Origin: Alisma plantago-aquatica
Taxonomy: Eukaryota; Streptophyta; Magnoliopsida; Alismatales; Alismataceae
Assembly: GCA_963693085.1 (NCBI GenBank)
Contig: OY856412.1
Span: forward strand, 1,058,116,244-1,058,180,243
Length of the DNA stretch: 64,000 nucleotides
Direction: 5' to 3'
The notes beneath the pieces were generated by a model. The model did no database searches. It worked only from the letters and a program-made list of their open reading frames with translations, and was not told where the DNA came from. The number at the start of each line of letters is the position of its first letter. The first letter of the stretch is position 1. Positions 59,340 through 64,000 of the stretch are shown piece after piece. A program made the translations under genes and the position numbers.

Positions 59340-60130
59340 TGGTGTCACCATGTATCCAAGGTTATTAGGAAGGGTATATTGTAAGATGCATCATCTTATC
59401 TCAAGGATCATTAGTCTGATGTTGGTATTTTTGGTGGTGTTGAGGCCCTTCTACATGTTGTCATTATTGTTGAAAATGACCTACACCATTGTACTAGTGT
59501 CACTATGGTTCTTGTTGATTTTACTAATGCCTTCAACATGGATGATGAATCTACCATATTTTAGGAGGTTCGTCTTCACTATCTTGTTGTTTCACATTGA
59601 GTTGAGTTCTCTTATAGCTCCCCTCTACATGGATAAGGGTGAGCCTCTTTTTTCTACAGTTTGTGTCCAACAAGGTGATCCATTGGGACCCCTCCTTTTT
59701 TTCTTTGTCTTCCATTCTCTTTTTTTATAGGTGAAGTATGTATGACAACTCAAAATCCTTTCTTTCTTTCTTGATGATAGAACCCTCATTTTCACCCAAA
59801 AGATGATGGAACCCTCATCAGGGACACCAAGGAGGTGTTTAAGGCTTTGTTTCTCATCTAATATTGCAATCCACTTTTTGGCCTTCAAATAAATATTAAG
59901 AAGATGGAAATATTTTGACCTTTTGATGACCCTAGATGAGACCCAAACTTCCCTTGTTTCCTGCTAACATATCTTGGCCTGAGCATGGAGTGATGTTTAA
60001 GACCCCTAACATAGCTTAACCCCTTAATCATGTTTTGAAATTCTTACCGCTTTTCTTGATTCTTGCTTAAGCATGTGCTTATTATTGGGTGTCTTGATTG
60101 TGGGTTTATCTACAAATTACCCTTCGACGA
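59340..60130 (+). pseudogene. Non-LTR (LINE-type) reverse transcriptase fragment
   Basis: Translation in shifting frames shows LVDFTNAFNMDDES (about 59515-59555), the counterpart of the VDFxNAFNxVDR block; VRLHYLVVSH and VEFSYSSPL; then VQQGDPLGPLLF (about 59665-59700), the QGDPLGPLLF motif typical of non-LTR RTs; then FLDDRTLIFTQK (about 59769-59800), where the catalytic Asp pair is kept; and an LNIKKTEIFWP-like stretch (KILRRWKYFD in the frame at about 59890). Several frameshifts and a TAG at about 59562 break it. No endonuclease or poly(A) end is seen, and it is cut by the gypsy LTR at 60205 or earlier. Confidence 0.85.
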
Positions 60131-60691
60131 AGGGCTACCTTGCAATCATTATGCAACATGATGGTTGTCATCTTCTTTACCTTGATTGGTTGTGGGTAGA
60201 TGCATGTAACAACCCTGCCTCCAGGTAACCCCCAATTAAGGGAGACCCGAAGGTCAGAGCTGTTAATCAATTAACAGGATCAAAGGTTCAACAAATAATC
60301 AATGATAATTATAAAATTCTACTAACTAAACTGAAATTTGGTAGAAAAATAAAACTTTGCTTACCTTTTTAAAACTTTGGAAATATATCTATCCAGAACT
60401 TGAATTATTCTATCTAATCCTCCTTGCACTTTATTTCTTAATTTCACGATGTGTCACTTTACTGTTTGTGCTTTCAGGATTACACCTAAAACACCGACAA
60501 ACAAAACGTCGGTCAGTAATTGCTGGTATGTGGAGGCAACCAAAATTTCACAAATAAGTCTAACAATTTAAATATTACAATCAAGATATTTAGCAAGTCA
60601 ATTTACATTTTCCATGTGACATTCCCCACCGCTTTTGCCCTAACCCTAGAATTACCCCCTTTAGGGTTTGTCTTTTGCCATTGACTTAAGG

Positions 60692-60812
60692 CCACCTTCT
60701 CAATCCCAAGCTTGGTGCCTGGGAGTCACCTCTCATGGTCCTCCATGGTCATGCATCATAGACCACCTTCTCATTCCCGAGCTTGGTGTCTGGGGTCACC
60801 TCTCATGGTGCC
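60692..60812. repeat. Two ~68-bp direct repeats in the gypsy LTR
   Basis: CACCTTCTCAATCCCAAGCTTGG...GAGTCACCTCTCATGGT (quoted by parts) at about 60691-60739 recurs at about 60761-60808 as CACCTTCTCATTCCCGAGCTTGG...GGTCACCTCTCATGGT. Confidence 0.8.
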
Positions 60813-62148
60813 CGTTGGTCTACCCTCCTGGGCCTGGCCTTTATGGAATCTTCCATTAGGGTGGCATGTAGGTGCAGGAATACACATTTATATTAAATTG
60901 TAATAATCATAGTCACTTTATAATTGCAATATGAACATCCAAACTATTTAGTTGCATTCAATGCGATTAAACATCCGAGAATCCTTCGGAAAAATAAAGC
61001 GGTAATTCATAATTAACCACATACCTGTTAAGAAGACTTGAATGCAGAAATAACCAATCAATCAGGAATCAAGCAAGCACACACACACAATTATTCCTGA
61101 AAAATGCATCCAATTTCTCTATCATTACTCATGTCATCTTGATCCATTAATCCTAGTTGTTTCCTAGGTTATTTGCCCTTTTTAGGGTTTTGAGCATAAT
61201 TAGGGTTCCACTTCATCTTTATTACTTTAAACCCTAATTTCACAAAATCACTTACAAACCCTAACTATTTCATTTTTCTTTTATAAAAGATTCTAAATTC
61301 ATCTTTTAGCAACAGGAAACCCTAATTTCATATTATAAGCACCTTTCTTTTCTTTTTCTCTAATTTAGGGTTTCTAAACATATTAATCAACATATTAGGT
61401 TAAAAACCCTAAACCTTGCAATTCTATCATCAAAACAGGTTAAAAACCATCTTTAACATTAATCAAGTTAAACATGCTCGAATTAACCTAACTGCAAGAT
61501 TAAATATATCTTTTATCAACAATTAGAGTTTCTACCACAAATTAATACATTTTCTATCCAAAATAGGCACTTTTGCAAAAATATGCAGATTTAGGTGTCC
61601 AAACCATTTTTCATGTATTCCTTGTATTTTTTTGATCATATTTCATGTATAATGTTTTTCCATTAGACATCCCTAGAAATTTCTATGCATTTCGCAAAGA
61701 AAAACCCTTTTCTTGATTATTTGGTCAGAGAGAGAAATTACCGAATTCCCTCGATCATCAGATCGATGCACCGCTGATCTACCGAGCGATATGACAGTCC
61801 GTGTCGATTGGCTCCACTAGCTCGGTGGTGCGTGTGTCCAACTTCGGTCGACCGTCGGATGCTCCTCGGTCCACGATGGTCTTTTGATCAACGATCTGCG
61901 TCGATCGCTCCCACTCACGCGACTAAGAAGGTGCGTCGGTTCAGGGGCATTGGATCCCATGAGAGATCACCATGGTCCTTGATCCTACGGCTCTCGTTCA
62001 TCATCCTCCTCCCTTCTCCTATCTTACAATGCGGCGACGCCGTGACAGTTCCTCGTTGGAGCAAGCCCAATGTAGCGAGGGAGAGAGAGTTAGAACTCAG
62101 GGGGAAACCGTTTGTGGTCGCGATGGTGTGAGGGATTGAGGGGTCCCC

Positions 62149-62158
62149 TTTATATAGT
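62149..62158 (-). promoter_or_regulatory. TATA box of the gypsy LTR
   Basis: Minus strand CTATATAAAGGGGACC about 840 bp into the LTR, the expected U3 position, followed by GC-richer sequence. Confidence 0.65.
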
Positions 62159-62993
62159 CTATGGGGGGTCCCTGTTAGGGTTCCCAAAACTTGTCACAAC
62201 CCGACTCCCATCCCAATTGGACGTTTCGCAAAGTTAGGGTAAAACCCCAATAAACCAGGGTCGGGAAGCTTCCTTTCTTCCTCCCGAACTCAATGGGACT
62301 CTTCCCATGAGTGCTCATGCAACAGATTGGGCAGAATCAAGGGGAGAAGTTTCCCCTATCACGGCTGAAGTCCTCATCCCACTGGGACTTGGACGATGGA
62401 CAATGCCCATTGGATCTGAATCCAAGGGTCCTCGCTACAGGCGTTAGATCAAAAGGAAAGAAATTTCCTATTATTCCGAATTATATTCCAAACTCAATGA
62501 TAAGTTGGAAAAACCATAACTCCCAATCCGTAATTCCTTTTTAACTCAAATTTTAAGGGAAGGTTTGTCTTGTCATTATCTAGCTTTGTACGAAATTGGG
62601 AAGCAAATTGCAATGGATGAGAAGGCTTCCTTCTCTCCCAAGTTATTCATTAATTTATTCAAAATTAATTATTATTTCCTTTCCCTTTGCCATTATCTTG
62701 TTATTTTGGGTCCCTTGGACCTCAATAAATCTCAAAGACATGGATTCCCAAATTGGGGAATATCTTTTTGCCTTCATCTCCTTTTAATTGTCAATTACTC
62801 ATATTTCTCTTTTATAAATCAATTCCTTTTCCTTTTTAATTCTCTTTTCTTTTCAATTGGGCTCAATGGCTAACAAAGCCCACCATCAATCAATCAAGGC
62901 CATTACATACAAAATCCATTGCAAATCAAATAAAAAGATTTCATTTATTCATTAAAAGAGAATTACATTTTTCAAGAAGTTGAGGTTATAACA

Positions 62994-63010
62994 TCCTCCC
63001 CTCCATATAG
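62994..63010 (-). other. Polypurine tract of the gypsy element
   Basis: Minus strand ATATGGAGGGGAGGA abutting the LTR start TGTTATAACC. Confidence 0.85.
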
Positions 63011-63039
63011 AAATTTTTCCCTCAAAATTCAAACAATCA

Positions 63040-64000
63040 AACAAACAATTCAGGGTATGTTTTCTCCATGTCTGCCTTTAGCTCCCATGTGGCTTCATCC
63101 TCTCCATGATTCTTCCAAAGAACCTTTACCATCTCTATATTCTTGCATCTGAGCTCTTTCACCTTGGTATCTAGAATCCGCAAAGGTCACTCAGGATAAG
63201 TCAGCTTCCCTTGAAGCTCAATAGGTTCAATGCTCAACACATGGCTTGGATCTTGCACATATCACTTCAGGTTGGACACACAAAACACATCATGCATCAT
63301 GCTATCCTAAGGGGGTAACACCAAACGGTATGTAGCTTCACCAATCCATTCGAACACCTCAAACAGACCCACATATAAGGGACTCAACTTTCCTCGATTC
63401 TTAGCTATAGCTCGGAGCGGTCGAATTTTCAAAAACACATGCTCTCCCACAGTGAAATGCACATCAGTCCGCTTTGCATCAGCATACGACTCTGTCGATC
63501 CTGGGCTCTCTTCAGCCTTTGCTTGATCAAAGACACTTTATCAGCATACACTTGGATCTCATCTGACCTCAATAGGGTCCTCTCACCCACATCATCCCAG
63601 TGAAGTGGTGACCGACATGGTCTTCCATATAAAGCTTCATACGGAGGCATCCCGATACTGGCTTGGTAGCTGTTGTTGTAGGAGAACTCTGCTAATGGTA
63701 AGTATTGCTCCCATGAGCCACCCCAATCGAGCAAACAAGCTCTCAACAGATCTTCTAGCGTATGGATTGTCCTTTCTGACTGACCATCCGTTTGGGGGTG
63801 ATAAGCGGTACTAAACTTTAACGTGGTACCAAGTTCCTCTTGAACTTGCTTCCACAACTTGGAAGTGAACTTTGGGTCTCTATCTGAAATGATCGATCCT
63901 GGTACACCATGCAATCATACTATCTCTCTAATATACAGCTCAGCTAGGTCTGTCACCTTAGCAGTGGTCTTCAAGGCAAGGAAGTGTGCAGACTTGGTAA
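63040..64000 (-). pseudogene. Gypsy (chromovirus) integrase C-half, GPY/F and chromodomain, lightly damaged
   Basis: From the right edge on the minus strand: TKSAHFLALKTTAKVTDLAE, a TGA at about 63917, then an open frame 63914-63429 with [16 protein letters not shown] (second catalytic Asp), [20 protein letters not shown] (Glu of the DDE triad in QSER), [20 protein letters not shown] and [15 protein letters not shown] one-base frameshift near 63485 moves the frame. It continues as KLSPLYVGLFEVFEWIGEA (GPY/F module) and breaks again after LVLPP. The chromodomain follows as PLRILDTKVKELRCKNIEMV and KVLWKNHGEDEATWE, ending YPELF and a stop near 63045. Few lesions compared with the other gypsy copies, so this is the youngest gypsy element here. 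The rest lies beyond the window. Confidence 0.92.

Larger units (their letters stand above)
60205..62993 (-). mobile_element. 3' LTR of the gypsy element running off the right edge
   Basis: Plus-strand ends TGTAACAACCC and GGTTATAACA, so on the minus strand it starts TGTTATAACC and ends GGTTGTTACA, with perfect TG...CA, 2789 bp. The PPT lies immediately to the right. A minus-strand TATA box is at 62149-62158. The more GC-rich block 61740-62430 surrounds the TATA box and transcript start region. The frames 61808-62131 and 62565-62873 show no known domain. Related to the truncated LTR at 38951. Confidence 0.9.

Noticed and set aside
61190..61420. Interstitial telomere repeat (several CCCTAAA/AACCCTAA motifs)
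   Set aside because: The motifs are scattered singly (also AGGGTTT elsewhere) and not in tandem, so they are better explained as LTR sequence composition.
61808..62187. Coding frames on both strands in the gypsy LTR
   Set aside because: They lie within the U3/R region around the TATA box. GC richness makes stops rarer there, and there is no known domain.

Overview
This window looks like repeat-dense, AT-rich intergenic DNA from the nucleus of a vascular plant, most likely an angiosperm with a large genome. I find no convincing host gene and no tRNA or true rRNA gene. The evidence for a plant is the presence of Ty1/copia and chromovirus-type Ty3/gypsy LTR retrotransposons primed by initiator-Met tRNA, Cassandra-type TRIM elements whose LTRs carry a 5S rRNA-like domain, a non-LTR reverse transcriptase, and a hAT-like non-autonomous DNA element. 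Almost every open frame longer than 60 codons is either broken transposon code or an accidental frame.

Left part (1-23.76 kb). 1-7005 is the 3' end and long LTR of a gypsy-like element, which abuts the 3' end of a copia element (7006-7727). A hAT-like element lies at 8070-8980. A block of ~480-bp tandem repeats and an old segmental duplication occupy 11.2-17.4 kb. A decayed minus-strand gypsy element (gag, protease, RT, integrase, primer site, LTR) fills 17.9-23.76 kb.

Middle part (23.77-57.9 kb). The dominant structure is a very large inverted duplication: arm L 25604-36127 (~10.5 kb), a 7.27-kb spacer, and arm R 43394-53935. Each arm holds, from outside inwards, the gag and pol remains and 3' LTR of one copia element, older LTR/minisatellite sequence, a poly(A)-ended element, and a Cassandra array. 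The right copy of the copia element is complete in outline: 5' LTR 55904-57893, primer site, internal region, PPT, 3' LTR 48768-50774, flanked by the 5-bp duplication TTATG. The left copy has its 3' half only, preceded by an extra copy of pol (23766-25603) joined to gag out of order. The spacer is a mosaic of LTR fragments from at least four families.

Right part (57.9-64 kb). A decayed gypsy integrase (minus) received the copia insertion. After it come a LINE-type RT fragment (plus), then the 3' LTR (60205-62993) and integrase/chromodomain end of a better preserved minus-strand gypsy element that runs off the window.

The most interesting signal is the inverted duplication with a copia LTR promoter in each arm, both aimed inward. 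Transcription from either TATA box would run through one arm, the spacer and the other arm and could fold into a kilobase-scale hairpin RNA, the kind of locus that can seed siRNA silencing of transposons. The architecture is seen in the sequence; expression and silencing are inference.
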